From JAVVHH01 sp964613945 (GTDB taxonomy: Bacteria > Pseudomonadota > Alphaproteobacteria > Acetobacterales > Acetobacteraceae): a stretch of 64,000 nucleotides of DNA. This document shows positions 16,448-24,962 of the stretch, piece by piece (position 1 is the first letter of the stretch; each line of letters starts with the position of its first letter). The notes below the pieces were generated by a model. It was not told the DNA's origin. It searched no databases and saw only the letters and a program-made list of their open reading frames with translations. The position numbers and the translations under genes were made by a program. Location: NCBI GenBank assembly GCA_964613945.1, contig CAZTJC010000014.1:47692-111691 (forward strand), read 5' to 3'.

Positions 16448-16471
16448 GCGGGGGGCAAATGCGCTCCCCGC
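16448..16471. terminator. Hairpin between convergent genes
   Basis: GCGGGGGGC (16448-16456) pairs with GCTCCCCGC (16463-16471) with one G-U pair and a six-base loop. It lies between the convergent acyltransferase and Rieske genes and could end both transcripts, although neither side has a clear T run. Confidence 0.4.
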
Positions 16472-16484
16472 CGGGCGTCGTCGC

Positions 16485-17654
16485 TCAGACTGACGGAAGA
16501 TCCGGCATGCGCTCGCGATAATGGTCGAAGAAGGCGGCTATGCGGACTTCCTCGGCTCCCAGGACGCCCGGCTTGGTCGACACTTCCAATCCGCGCTGCA
16601 CCGCCTCGAGAACGGCGCGATCCTCTTCAATGACGCGGGCGGCGATCTCGATGCTCTGCTGGTTGAGCATGTCCTGGCGGGAGCGCCCGCCCTGTGAAAA
16701 CGCAACCTTCGGCTCGTAGACGCGCGTACGCAGCATCGTGTGCCGTGCATCTGTGGGGAGTGCTTGGCCGATATAGAAGGTCAGTCCCTCTTGGGATGAA
16801 ATGAACAGGTTGGGAAAAACGTATATGTGAAAGAAGGATTCATGCGCATAGGTGCGTTCAGCCAAATGCGACAGGATCTTGCGGCGCAGATTCTCGCGCT
16901 TGATTTCCGTGCGAGGGAAATGGCAGCTCGAATTGCCGCCGATTACCGCCACGTCCCGGATCGGATGATGTCCGATCCCGAGGCCACCGATAAACGTCTC
17001 CGGATGGACGGCCGCGCAGTGATAGCATTCGAGCACGTTTTCGACGAGCAGCTTCCAGTTCGCTGCATGCGATACCGAGGCGAAGCGGATTTCCTCACCC
17101 ATCGCTTCGCTGATCGTCTCGAGCTCGTCGGCGACATCACCCAGATAGTCGGCGAGCGGAGGTGCGCTGCCTGACATGTCTACGAAGACGAAGGCACCGC
17201 ACCGTTCGACACGATAACGCGGCAGACACAGGCGTTCGCGCGTTTCGGGCGTATCGGCGGGATATTGATCCCGCTTGGGGCGGCCAAAAGGAAAGCCGGT
17301 CTTGTCGAAATTCCATGCGTGATAGCCGCACATCAGCGGCCGACGGCCGCGCTCTTCGACCTGGATGCGGTTGAAGCGATGCGTGCAGATATTCTGGAAG
17401 GCGCGCAGCTCGCCTTTGAAATTCTGCACCACCAGCGCTACGCCGGGAAGGTCGAGCGTAACGAAGCTATTATTTTCCGCCAGTTCTGCGGCCGTGCCGA
17501 CGAATAGCCAACCGCCCGCGAACAATTGCCCTATCTCGGTCGTCAGCCAGTCGTCGCGATAGTAAGCGGCTTTTGCCAGCGGCACGGTTTCCCCCGGCTC
17601 CGGCATGTTCTTCATATCACCGGCGATCGCCGCGTCGGGCAGCACCATGCTCAT
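16485..17654 (-). CDS. Rieske non-heme iron oxygenase B
   Basis: A 389-residue oxygenase, second of the locus. The Rieske cluster ligands are in CTHRF and CGYHAW; the mononuclear iron site is in LECYHCAAVHPET (E-x2-H-x4-H). It shares only the general fold with oxygenase A, so the two probably act on different substrates or positions. It is the last gene of the long leftward polysaccharide operon, directly behind the SDR gene. I start it at the ATG at 17654, just past the SDR stop; a longer reading overlaps that gene. No ferredoxin or reductase partner is visible nearby. Confidence 0.83.
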   Translation of the reverse strand: MSMVLPDAAIAGDMKNMPEPGETVPLAKAAYYRDDWLTTEIGQLFAGGWLFVGTAAELAENNSFVTLDLPGVALVVQNFKGELRAFQNICTHRFNRIQVEERGRRPLMCGYHAWNFDKTGFPFGRPKRDQYPADTPETRERLCLPRYRVERCGAFVFVDMSGSAPPLADYLGDVADELETISEAMGEEIRFASVSHAANWKLLVENVLECYHCAAVHPETFIGGLGIGHHPIRDVAVIGGNSSCHFPRTEIKRENLRRKILSHLAERTYAHESFFHIYVFPNLFISSQEGLTFYIGQALPTDARHTMLRTRVYEPKVAFSQGGRSRQDMLNQQSIEIAARVIEEDRAVLEAVQRGLEVSTKPGVLGAEEVRIAAFFDHYRERMPDLPSV

Positions 17655-17664
17655 CGCGTGATGA

Positions 17665-18426
17665 TCATTTGGCGGTATATCCGCCGTCGACCGGCAGGTT
17701 CTGCCCCGTGATCCAGCGTGACGCATCGCTCATCAGGAAAACGGCGGCATACCCGATATCTTCGGGACGGCCGAAGCCCAGCAGGTGAAGATCCTGATAG
17801 TTGTTGACCATCTCTTCGCTGACCGTTTCGGCAAATTCGTCATGCATCGCCGTCACCACCGCGCCTGCGGCGATGGCGTTGACGCGAATGCCGCGGGGAG
17901 CAAGCTCGATGGCGAGCGACCGGACCAAGCCGCCGATACCGGCTTTGGTCGCCGAATAGGCAGCCATGCCGCGTCGTCCGCGCGTGGCGGATACCGACGA
18001 CATGAAAGCCAGCGAGCCGCCATCCGCCAGTGCACCCTTTCGCGAGAGAGCGCGTGCGACGCCGAAGGCGCCGAACAGGCCGGCACCAAAGACCTGCTCG
18101 AGCTGGGCGGTTTTCGTGGTTCGAACCGGAGCCAGCACGCTTTCACCCGCCGAATAGAATACGCCGTGGAGCGGCCCGCCTTCAGCGACCGTCGTTTTGA
18201 CCATGGCATCGGCCGTATCGGCGTTGGAAAGGTCGGCACTGACCATCTGGTGATGGTCGCCAGTCAGTCGTTCGCGCGTTTCACCAAGGCGGGTTTCGCT
18301 GCGGCCGGCGAGGACGATCGTCGCGCCGCAGCGCGACATCTGAACGGCCGCTTCGCGGCCGAGGCCGGACGAGGCGCCGGTCACGAGGATGCGCCGTCCG
18401 GCGAGGCAATCAGGAGCGAAAATCAC
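17665..18426 (-). CDS. Short-chain dehydrogenase/reductase (FabG-like)
   Basis: A 253-residue SDR. The NAD(P)-binding TGASSGLG is at residues 16-23, the catalytic Ser in SSVSATRG and Tyr/Lys in YSATKAG, and the C-terminus has GRPEDIGYAAVFLMSDAS and ITGQNLPVDGGY, as in FabG-type 3-oxoacyl-ACP reductases. The GTG start overlaps the stop of the upstream ketoacyl synthase (GTGA), so they are coupled. In this setting it probably reduces the 3-oxoacyl-ACP made by the synthases to a 3-hydroxyacyl group; a sugar reductase role cannot be excluded. Confidence 0.82.
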   Translation of the reverse strand: MIFAPDCLAGRRILVTGASSGLGREAAVQMSRCGATIVLAGRSETRLGETRERLTGDHHQMVSADLSNADTADAMVKTTVAEGGPLHGVFYSAGESVLAPVRTTKTAQLEQVFGAGLFGAFGVARALSRKGALADGGSLAFMSSVSATRGRRGMAAYSATKAGIGGLVRSLAIELAPRGIRVNAIAAGAVVTAMHDEFAETVSEEMVNNYQDLHLLGFGRPEDIGYAAVFLMSDASRWITGQNLPVDGGYTAK

Positions 18427-19463
18427 AGTGTCACCGTCTCGGCGCATTGCAGCGGGCCGACGTCCATCGAAGCCCCGCCCCAAGACCAGCCGACGCCGAA
18501 CCCGAACAGCCCGATGCGGCAGCGGCGTTCCTTGAGCGTGTCGGCTGCCAGATCGGTCATGAGCAACGGCAATGTCGCGCTGCTGGTGTTGCCGAACCGA
18601 TCGATGTTGATCGGCACCTTTTCCGCCGGAAGTTTGGCTTTCTTGGCAAGATGCTTGATCATAAAAGTGTTTGCCTGGTGAAGCAGGAACAGATCGTAGT
18701 CTTCCGGTGCGATGCCGGAAGCCATGATCGTTTCGGTGATCAACGTCGGCACGGCCTTCAACGTGAAATTGAACACCTCCCCGCCATCCATGTATAGGAT
18801 GTCAGACGGGAAATCGGCGAACTTCGGGTGCCCTGCGCAGCTGCGGAAGCCGCCCTTCGGAACGATCAGGCTTTCGCCGCCCGACCCGTCCGTACCTAGA
18901 ATGAAGGTTGCGTCGGCTGTCTCTTCCGAGGCTTCGACGGCGGTGGCGGTGCCGGCATCGCCGAAGAGCAACGCCGTGGAACGATCATTGGGGTCGTTCA
19001 TGATGGAACTGGTGTCGCCCACGGCAAGCAGGATGCGCTTGGCCGCCCCGGTTCCGATCATCATCGATGCCAGCCACAAGGCATGGATATACCCGGAGCA
19101 GCCCAGCGAGACGTCGATGCCGATGATACCGGGCCGCAGGCCCAAACGGTCCTGCAGAAGGCAGGCCGTGGCTGGAAGGCGGTAATCGGGTGTCTGCGAC
19201 ACGAAGATCAGGGCGTCGACGGAACTGCGATCCCACTGCAAGCGCTCAAAGAGAGTTTCCGCCGCCCTCGCGCACAGGTCCGAAGTGGTAACGCCGTTCT
19301 CAACCCAATGACGGGATTTTACGCCCGTCATCTTGACCACGTCCGCGACCTTGTCGCCGAACCGCTCGGTGAAGTAATCGTTGTCGATTACCCGAGGCGG
19401 TACGCACGAAACCACACCCGCAATCCGCGAGCCATGGATATGCGCAACCGTTCCGCTCTTCAT
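18423..19463 (-). CDS. 3-oxoacyl-ACP synthase III-type enzyme, copy 1
   Basis: A 346-residue FabH-like ketoacyl synthase that condenses an acyl-CoA with malonyl-ACP. The triad is Cys122 (SLGCSGY), His262 (LLHQAN) and Asn292 (FGNTSSA). I chose the ATG at 19463 because a longer frame overlaps the ACP gene. It sits between the ACP gene and the SDR gene in one operon. It is one of two different synthases here, set apart from housekeeping fatty-acid genes and inside a polysaccharide operon, so it likely makes a dedicated acyl chain for the polymer. Confidence 0.88.
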   Translation of the reverse strand: MKSGTVAHIHGSRIAGVVSCVPPRVIDNDYFTERFGDKVADVVKMTGVKSRHWVENGVTTSDLCARAAETLFERLQWDRSSVDALIFVSQTPDYRLPATACLLQDRLGLRPGIIGIDVSLGCSGYIHALWLASMMIGTGAAKRILLAVGDTSSIMNDPNDRSTALLFGDAGTATAVEASEETADATFILGTDGSGGESLIVPKGGFRSCAGHPKFADFPSDILYMDGGEVFNFTLKAVPTLITETIMASGIAPEDYDLFLLHQANTFMIKHLAKKAKLPAEKVPINIDRFGNTSSATLPLLMTDLAADTLKERRCRIGLFGFGVGWSWGGASMDVGPLQCAETVTL

Positions 19464-19480
19464 GTCGCCCTCGCTCTTGT

Positions 19481-19699
19481 TCAGCTGTCCGAGCCGACCA
19501 GCTTTTCGATCTCGCCGACGGTGCGGCATTCGGACAAAGCGTCGGCACTGACCGTGCGATCATACACTTCGTCGATCAGGGCAATCGTGGAGACGATCGC
19601 CAGCGAATCCCACACGCCCTCGTCCAGCGCTAGGTCTGAAGTTAATTTGCTGGGTTCGACCTCGAGGATTTCCGCTAGCCCCTCGTAAAACTCGCTCAT
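19481..19699 (-). CDS. Acyl carrier protein
   Basis: A 72-residue acidic carrier protein. Its phosphopantetheine attachment serine is Ser32 in GVWDSLAIVSTIALID, matching the D-S-L core of ACPs. Four-helix ACP size and strong negative charge fit. It lies between the two ketoacyl synthase genes with 15-17 base gaps, so it is their likely dedicated carrier. No phosphopantetheinyl transferase is seen nearby; a chromosomal one would be needed. Confidence 0.88.
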   Translation of the reverse strand: MSEFYEGLAEILEVEPSKLTSDLALDEGVWDSLAIVSTIALIDEVYDRTVSADALSECRTVGEIEKLVGSDS

Positions 19700-19714
19700 T
19701 CCGCACTCCCTTGC

Positions 19715-20749
19715 CTACATCGCAATCGTGACGGCCGCCCAGGAAAGGCCCACGCCGAAGCCGATCGCCATGATACGTGTGCCGGCGTCTAGTTTGCCGT
19801 CCTCCAATAGGCCAGCCAAAACGAACGGGATCGTGGAGGAGACGGTGTTACCGATATCCTCGAACCGCCTTGGTACTTTGTCGTCAGTAAGGTCAAGTTT
19901 TTTCTGGAGGGCATCCAGCATAAATTTGTTCGCTTGATGAAGAACGATATGGTCGTAATCATCGACATTTGTATCGCTTTTGGCGAGCAGCTGCCGAAAG
20001 GCGCGGGGAACCTCCCGCAGGGTGAACGACATCACGGCGCCGCCATCCATGTAAAGATTATCAGCGCTTCGAATGTTGCCGGAACGGTCTTCGGTTTCAA
20101 TAAGCGTGTCCGCACTGTGGGGATGGCGAAAACCTCCGGCCTTGACGATGAGACTTTCGGCACCGGATCCGTCCGTACCAAACACGAAAGGCCCGATTTC
20201 GCAGCCGGTATCCGGGGCGGCTTCAACCAATGTTGCTGCTGCGCCATCGCCGAATAGCGTTCGGACGCTCTTGTCGCGGGTATGAATATACTTCGAATAG
20301 GTGTCGGCGGTAACCAAAAGAACGCGCCGCGCCGCGCCCGCGGCGATCAACCCGGCCGCCAGTGACAGCCCGTAGACGTAGCCGGAGCAACCGAGATTAA
20401 AATCCAAGGCGCCGATCTGCTGCGGCAGACCCAGCCGGTCCTGCATGATGCAGGCGGACGTAGGAAGGATGTGGTCCGGAGCCTGCGTACAGAAGAGCAG
20501 GAAATCCACCTCATCGGGCCGGACGGTTCCCGTGGCGAATAGCTTCGCTGCCGCGGCGCAGCCGAGATCGAGGGCGGTTTCCTGCGCCGCCGCGACGCGC
20601 CGTTCGCGGATCCCCGTTTTTTCCAGGATTTTCTCGGCAGGCCAAGAGGGAAAATCTGCCGCCAGCGTGTCGTTGTCCAGTACCGTATCGGGCAGATGCG
20701 TCGCGATAGCGGCTATCCTTGCGGGCACCGTGCCGTTGCGCCTGTTCAT
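19715..20749 (-). CDS. 3-oxoacyl-ACP synthase III-type enzyme, copy 2
   Basis: A 344-residue FabH-like enzyme, first gene of the acyl module. The triad is Cys121 (NLGCSGY), His271 (VLHQAN) and Asn301 (IGNTVSS). It is clearly homologous to copy 1 (shared CSGY, TDGSG, LYMDGG and LHQAN blocks) but well diverged, so the two may catalyse successive condensations or form a mixed complex. The ATG at 20749 starts MNRRNGTVPARIAAIATHLPD; an ATG 14 codons earlier is less likely. It lies 105 bases behind the beta-helix-like gene. Confidence 0.88.
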   Translation of the reverse strand: MNRRNGTVPARIAAIATHLPDTVLDNDTLAADFPSWPAEKILEKTGIRERRVAAAQETALDLGCAAAAKLFATGTVRPDEVDFLLFCTQAPDHILPTSACIMQDRLGLPQQIGALDFNLGCSGYVYGLSLAAGLIAAGAARRVLLVTADTYSKYIHTRDKSVRTLFGDGAAATLVEAAPDTGCEIGPFVFGTDGSGAESLIVKAGGFRHPHSADTLIETEDRSGNIRSADNLYMDGGAVMSFTLREVPRAFRQLLAKSDTNVDDYDHIVLHQANKFMLDALQKKLDLTDDKVPRRFEDIGNTVSSTIPFVLAGLLEDGKLDAGTRIMAIGFGVGLSWAAVTIAM

Positions 20750-20854
20750 CAAGACAGCCTTCCCGAAATCGTCCTGCGCTGCATGGCCCATTGGCGGCGA
20801 TGCGCGGCTCTGTCCAGACGATACCGAGCCGACTGTCCGCCGGGTAGGCCGGGT

Positions 20855-22492
20855 TCAGAAATCGGCAAAATAGGGAAAGTAGAAGACGACGAGCGCGCCG
20901 GCGGCCCATTCGTCTGCACCGCCGCGCGTGACCCGTGCATGAAGCCGGCCGTCAGGAAGGTGTCGCTCGGCCATCGGCAGCCGATGGAGGCCACGAGCGT
21001 CGCCCGGCAACCTCAGTTCGGCAATCGGTTGGTGGCGGGCAGCGTCGGCAAATACTTGCACCAAGGTGTCGCCAGGGCTGGCGTTCTCGATGAACACGGC
21101 TGCCCCGAAGACATGGGTGTTGGGGGCAAGCCCCGTGACGGTCATATCCGCGCCCTTACGGCCGGCAAAATCGTCACGATGCGCGCCCATGCCCGTCATC
21201 ACGAGAAAGCGGTTGGGAACGCCCCCCACCGTCGGACGCCAAAGCAATGCTTTTTGCGCGTCGATGCTGCGGATGCCCGCCTGTCCGCCTCGATATTGGT
21301 CGACAGGCACATTGCCGTTGCTGCGCCATTCGATGAGCGGATGCGTGCCTGTTCCAGTCAGCCGCAACCGCTCAGGGACCGGCGCGGCTTCCATATAACG
21401 GAATGAGCAGCTCGTGGTCGGATCCACATAGCTACTGGCATAGCTGATGCTTCCGCGCAGATAGCCGCCCTGGAAGTCCAGCTTGAACGCGTCGTTGCTG
21501 ACCGCAATAATCGGGTGCGCGTCATAGTCCGCCGGGCGGCCTAGCCCGCCTACCATCGCACTGTCACGCCAGTAGACCGCATTGCCGCCTTCGTTGGGGC
21601 GCGTCTTGGCACGCGCATCGATGAGCATCCTAGCACTGGCGGGGCGATGATATTCGAACTTGGAATCGACGATCCGGGTTCGCGCAGTCTCGCCGCCCGC
21701 GCCATTCTCAAACTGGATCAGTGCCTCGCCGACCGTGCCATTGTGTGCCAAAATCGTCGTTTCCGATCCGCCTGCGGTGCGCATGAGCGCCTCGGAGCAG
21801 TCGGATACGCAATTGAGCATCAGATTGACGATGGCTTGCTTATGGGTGCCGGGCGTGAAGCCGATGTCGGTGGCGAACGCGACCTGTTCCATCAACGTGG
21901 TGTCGGCGTTTTCGTCGGCCGCACCGCCCACGAATATACCATAGCGAAAGCCGTCGAGTGTCACCCCCCGCAGCGCCAGCAGCGTGCCCCCGCCCGCACC
22001 TTCGAGAAGTATTGCCTTGCTCTCGCCACGCTGACCCTCGGGGCGTATCCGGTCGCCATCGGCGTTCACGAAGCTCATGTCGGCGATCGACACACCGACA
22101 TAGGGACCAAGGCGCAGCGCGGCACCGTTAGTCAGGTTGAATTCGTTTGACGTGGCAAAGCGGCCTTCGCCAGTCCAGGTGAAGCCAATCGCCGAAGTCT
22201 TGGGCGCTAGCACCGAAAAGCGGAAACGGCCACGCGTCGACCGTATCGCTCCCAAACCCCAGTCGCGCGCACCCGCGGGCGAGATGCGGGCGTTCGACAA
22301 CTGGGCAAAGCTGGTCATGAAGGCGCGATCGTCGCTGCCATCGCGCGCTGTTCCGCTCCCGGCGTGCAGCGTCAAAATGGCATTGACACTCGTCCCAATC
22401 GATTGCGCGGCCACGGCGTTGTTTCCAAGCACGGGAGACAGAAGCGCGCCGACCACCAAGCCCCGACGCAGCGGATCCATGGTGTCGTTCAT
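20855..22492 (-). CDS. Secreted beta-helix-like protein, possible polysaccharide lyase or tailspike-like
   Basis: A 545-residue protein. The N-terminus MNDTMDPLRRGLVVGALLSP with an Ala-rich end (NAVAAQ) looks like a signal peptide with twin arginines. The body is rich in Asn, Gly and short beta strands (LTNGAALRLGPYVGVSIADM, GVTLDGFRYGIFVGG), the pattern of right-handed beta-helix polysaccharide lyases. The C-terminal 150 residues look like a separate beta domain. The start overlaps the flippase stop (ATGA). It may trim or release the polymer in the periplasm. No catalytic motif is certain, so family-level naming is an inference. Confidence 0.6.
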   Translation of the reverse strand: MNDTMDPLRRGLVVGALLSPVLGNNAVAAQSIGTSVNAILTLHAGSGTARDGSDDRAFMTSFAQLSNARISPAGARDWGLGAIRSTRGRFRFSVLAPKTSAIGFTWTGEGRFATSNEFNLTNGAALRLGPYVGVSIADMSFVNADGDRIRPEGQRGESKAILLEGAGGGTLLALRGVTLDGFRYGIFVGGAADENADTTLMEQVAFATDIGFTPGTHKQAIVNLMLNCVSDCSEALMRTAGGSETTILAHNGTVGEALIQFENGAGGETARTRIVDSKFEYHRPASARMLIDARAKTRPNEGGNAVYWRDSAMVGGLGRPADYDAHPIIAVSNDAFKLDFQGGYLRGSISYASSYVDPTTSCSFRYMEAAPVPERLRLTGTGTHPLIEWRSNGNVPVDQYRGGQAGIRSIDAQKALLWRPTVGGVPNRFLVMTGMGAHRDDFAGRKGADMTVTGLAPNTHVFGAAVFIENASPGDTLVQVFADAARHQPIAELRLPGDARGLHRLPMAERHLPDGRLHARVTRGGADEWAAGALVVFYFPYFADF

Positions 22493-23799
22493 GCCACATG
22501 CTCCTCAATCGCCGTGTGCCGCTCACGCCGCAGCAGCATGGTCGCAAGTGCGGCGGAGGCCGTAGCCAGATTAGCCCCACATAGGATCAACGCGGTTTGG
22601 ATCGGCGTGGTGGGCGGGAACAGCAACGGCACGCCCGCACCGATAACAAGGTACAGAAGATAGATCCGCAGCCACACGCTCGCTCCATAAGCCGCGATCA
22701 CGCTCTGGCCCAAGATGTTGGCAGGGGCCGAAAACGCCGCGGCCAGCAACACCGCCCCCACGAACAGCGGCGAAAAAACGTAGTGCGTGCCGTATATTAA
22801 CGACAGGAGCGGCGTGCACAACATGCCCGCCAGTGCCACTGCCAGGACAAGCAGGAACGAGCCGATCGCAGGCTGTAGGATCGAGTGAACAGTGAGCGTG
22901 CCGCCCGCCGCCATGCGCAAATAACGCGGGAAAATCGCTTGGCCCAATCCGAGCGGCACGAACAATGCCAGCGAAAACCATTGCATGCCGATGACGAACT
23001 CGGGGAATGACGTAGGCGTGGCGGCGTGCGCAAGGAGCGTGTGCGACAGCCACCAGCTGACGCCGGTAAAGATCAAGGCGTTACCGAGGCTTGGCAGTGC
23101 AATGCTCGCCATATCCGCCCAAGCGGCGCGTGACGGCCAGCTCAGGATTGCGCGACCCAGGAAATGATGACGGCTGAGCCATCCAAGATACGCGAGCGCG
23201 GGCAGCAGATAGAAGGCGATGGTCCCGATGATGAGCGGCGTTTCGCTATGCTGCGCCCAGCCGACCAGAACGCCGACGAGAAGCGCGCAAGACCCTGCCA
23301 GCACCGGTAGCAAGGTCGATCGAAACGCGCCCGCGCCTTGAAGCGCCGATTGGCTGATGCCGCACAGGGCGAACGCAAAAGCACCGAGCGTCAACAATCC
23401 CGCATCGCTCCGGATGCCGCCGGCTTGCAGATGATCGAGCACGATCGGGCCCGTTGCCGCCGCGAGCACCGCCACGAGAACGAACGCCCAGACTATGGCC
23501 GCCGCGCGATCCTGATAGATCCGCCGATCGATAGCGCCGGCGAGCGCGGCTGCACGGGTTGCCGACACCGGCAACCCCATCCCCGTCAGCGATCCGAGCA
23601 ACGTCACGGTCACTAGGTAATAATTGTAACTGCTGAAGCTGGTAACGCTCAGCTTGTTCGCGGCAAGGATCGTAACGACATTCAGCATGCCACGCGACAG
23701 CAATTGGACAAGCAGCACCACTGCAGTGTCCGCGGCAAGGGCGCGGTAACGGTCGATGAGCGTCACCATCGCGCGCAGGCGCGGAGTAAAGTTGCTCAT
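22489..23799 (-). CDS. Wzx-type oligosaccharide flippase
   Basis: A 436-residue protein with about 12 membrane helices, for example DTAVVLLVQLLSRGMLNVVT and MASIALPSLGNALIFTGVSW. The layout matches MOP-superfamily Wzx flippases that move undecaprenyl-linked repeat units across the inner membrane. Its start overlaps the glycosyltransferase stop and its stop overlaps the next start, both as ATGA. With the Wzy-like gene 1.2 kb upstream, it indicates Wzx/Wzy-dependent assembly. Confidence 0.82.
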   Translation of the reverse strand: MSNFTPRLRAMVTLIDRYRALAADTAVVLLVQLLSRGMLNVVTILAANKLSVTSFSSYNYYLVTVTLLGSLTGMGLPVSATRAAALAGAIDRRIYQDRAAAIVWAFVLVAVLAAATGPIVLDHLQAGGIRSDAGLLTLGAFAFALCGISQSALQGAGAFRSTLLPVLAGSCALLVGVLVGWAQHSETPLIIGTIAFYLLPALAYLGWLSRHHFLGRAILSWPSRAAWADMASIALPSLGNALIFTGVSWWLSHTLLAHAATPTSFPEFVIGMQWFSLALFVPLGLGQAIFPRYLRMAAGGTLTVHSILQPAIGSFLLVLAVALAGMLCTPLLSLIYGTHYVFSPLFVGAVLLAAAFSAPANILGQSVIAAYGASVWLRIYLLYLVIGAGVPLLFPPTTPIQTALILCGANLATASAALATMLLRRERHTAIEEHVA

Positions 23800-24962
23800 T
23801 GGGAGCCCGAGGGTCGGGCATTCAAGAGCGTGCCGAACATATGGCGATGTGCGGCAATCGCGTCTTCGGCGGAAAATCGGTCCGCTGTCGCTTGCGCGTG
23901 CTCTCTCATTGCATTTCGTGTTGCCGGGGAAAGGGACGCGAACCGGTCAAGCGCAGCGATGAAAGTCGATTGATCAAGTGGCAGGTCCCAGCCGGCGCCA
24001 GCCGCCTCAAGATCGCGCCAAGGAGTACGATCGCTAATGAGAACAGGAAGGCCAGCAGCCAGAGCCTCCTGGATAGAATGACCAAAGTTCTCGGATTTCG
24101 AAGGCAAGAAATAAAGATCGTAGTCTGTCAGCGTCGGGATAACCGCATCCGGAGCTACAGGACCTCGATAAGCAATCTTATGCCGATCCGGCGCCGATTT
24201 GATAAGTTGCAGACAGTCCTGCCAATGCGCGGCATCCTCGATCGGGCCGTAGATGTCAAAGACACAGGGGTTTTTCATCTCAATGACCGCACGCAAAGCG
24301 AAGTCAAGATTTTTTATGGGTGCTATTCGACCTAAAAATATGATGCGGGTGATCTTTGAAGCTGTTTCACGACGTGCAACGAGGGAGGCATTGGCAATAT
24401 CGCTTGCGATGAAAATTTGCGGCGCAGTGATACCCAAGCGCAACGTCATTCTTTCGATGGCCTCATATTCAGCGGGAGTTGATGCTTGCCATGCGGCATC
24501 TGCATAGAGACCAGACGCTCTAATTGCGGCAATTGCCGCACGTTTCTTAGGAGCCTTACTTGCCAGTGCGTCCTCGAACAACTCGCCGCGCGGCGCTATA
24601 AGCATCGGCATGGCACGCCTCCAGCGCCGCATTGCTGCAAAGCGCAAAGAAAAAGCGGGGGCAAAAAAACTATTTAGATAGAGTAGCTTTGCGCCTTGAA
24701 GATAACTTTGGGCTATTCTCCACCCAAAACTTTCTGGCGCGTGATATGTTACATTGCTGAGTCCAAAATCGCGACAACAACCAGGTGAGCAAATCAAAGT
24801 TCTATCGATATCTATGTTCAGGCAGTGGACATCAAAACTTACTTGATTGCCCAAGTCTTCAACTAGATTGGTCAGCGATTTGCAAGCGCCTCCAGCTTTG
24901 TAAGCGGGGGAGAAGAAGGGCGTCGGAATCAAGATTCTTTCGACTTTGGATGCGCTAATCAC
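23796..24962 (-). CDS. GT4-family glycosyltransferase
   Basis: A 388-residue GT-B glycosyltransferase. RILIPTPFFSPAYKAGGACKS is the acceptor-side start with its Gly-rich loop. The donor side has IIFLGRIAPIKNLDFALRAV and the E-x7-E type segment SENFGHSIQEALAAGLPVLI. The start overlaps the Wzy stop by eight bases. Base composition is more A+T-rich than flanking genes, like the Wzy gene, suggesting that both came in together. Acceptor and donor sugars are unknown. Confidence 0.82.
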   Translation of the reverse strand: MISASKVERILIPTPFFSPAYKAGGACKSLTNLVEDLGNQVSFDVHCLNIDIDRTLICSPGCCRDFGLSNVTYHAPESFGWRIAQSYLQGAKLLYLNSFFAPAFSLRFAAMRRWRRAMPMLIAPRGELFEDALASKAPKKRAAIAAIRASGLYADAAWQASTPAEYEAIERMTLRLGITAPQIFIASDIANASLVARRETASKITRIIFLGRIAPIKNLDFALRAVIEMKNPCVFDIYGPIEDAAHWQDCLQLIKSAPDRHKIAYRGPVAPDAVIPTLTDYDLYFLPSKSENFGHSIQEALAAGLPVLISDRTPWRDLEAAGAGWDLPLDQSTFIAALDRFASLSPATRNAMREHAQATADRFSAEDAIAAHRHMFGTLLNARPSGSQ

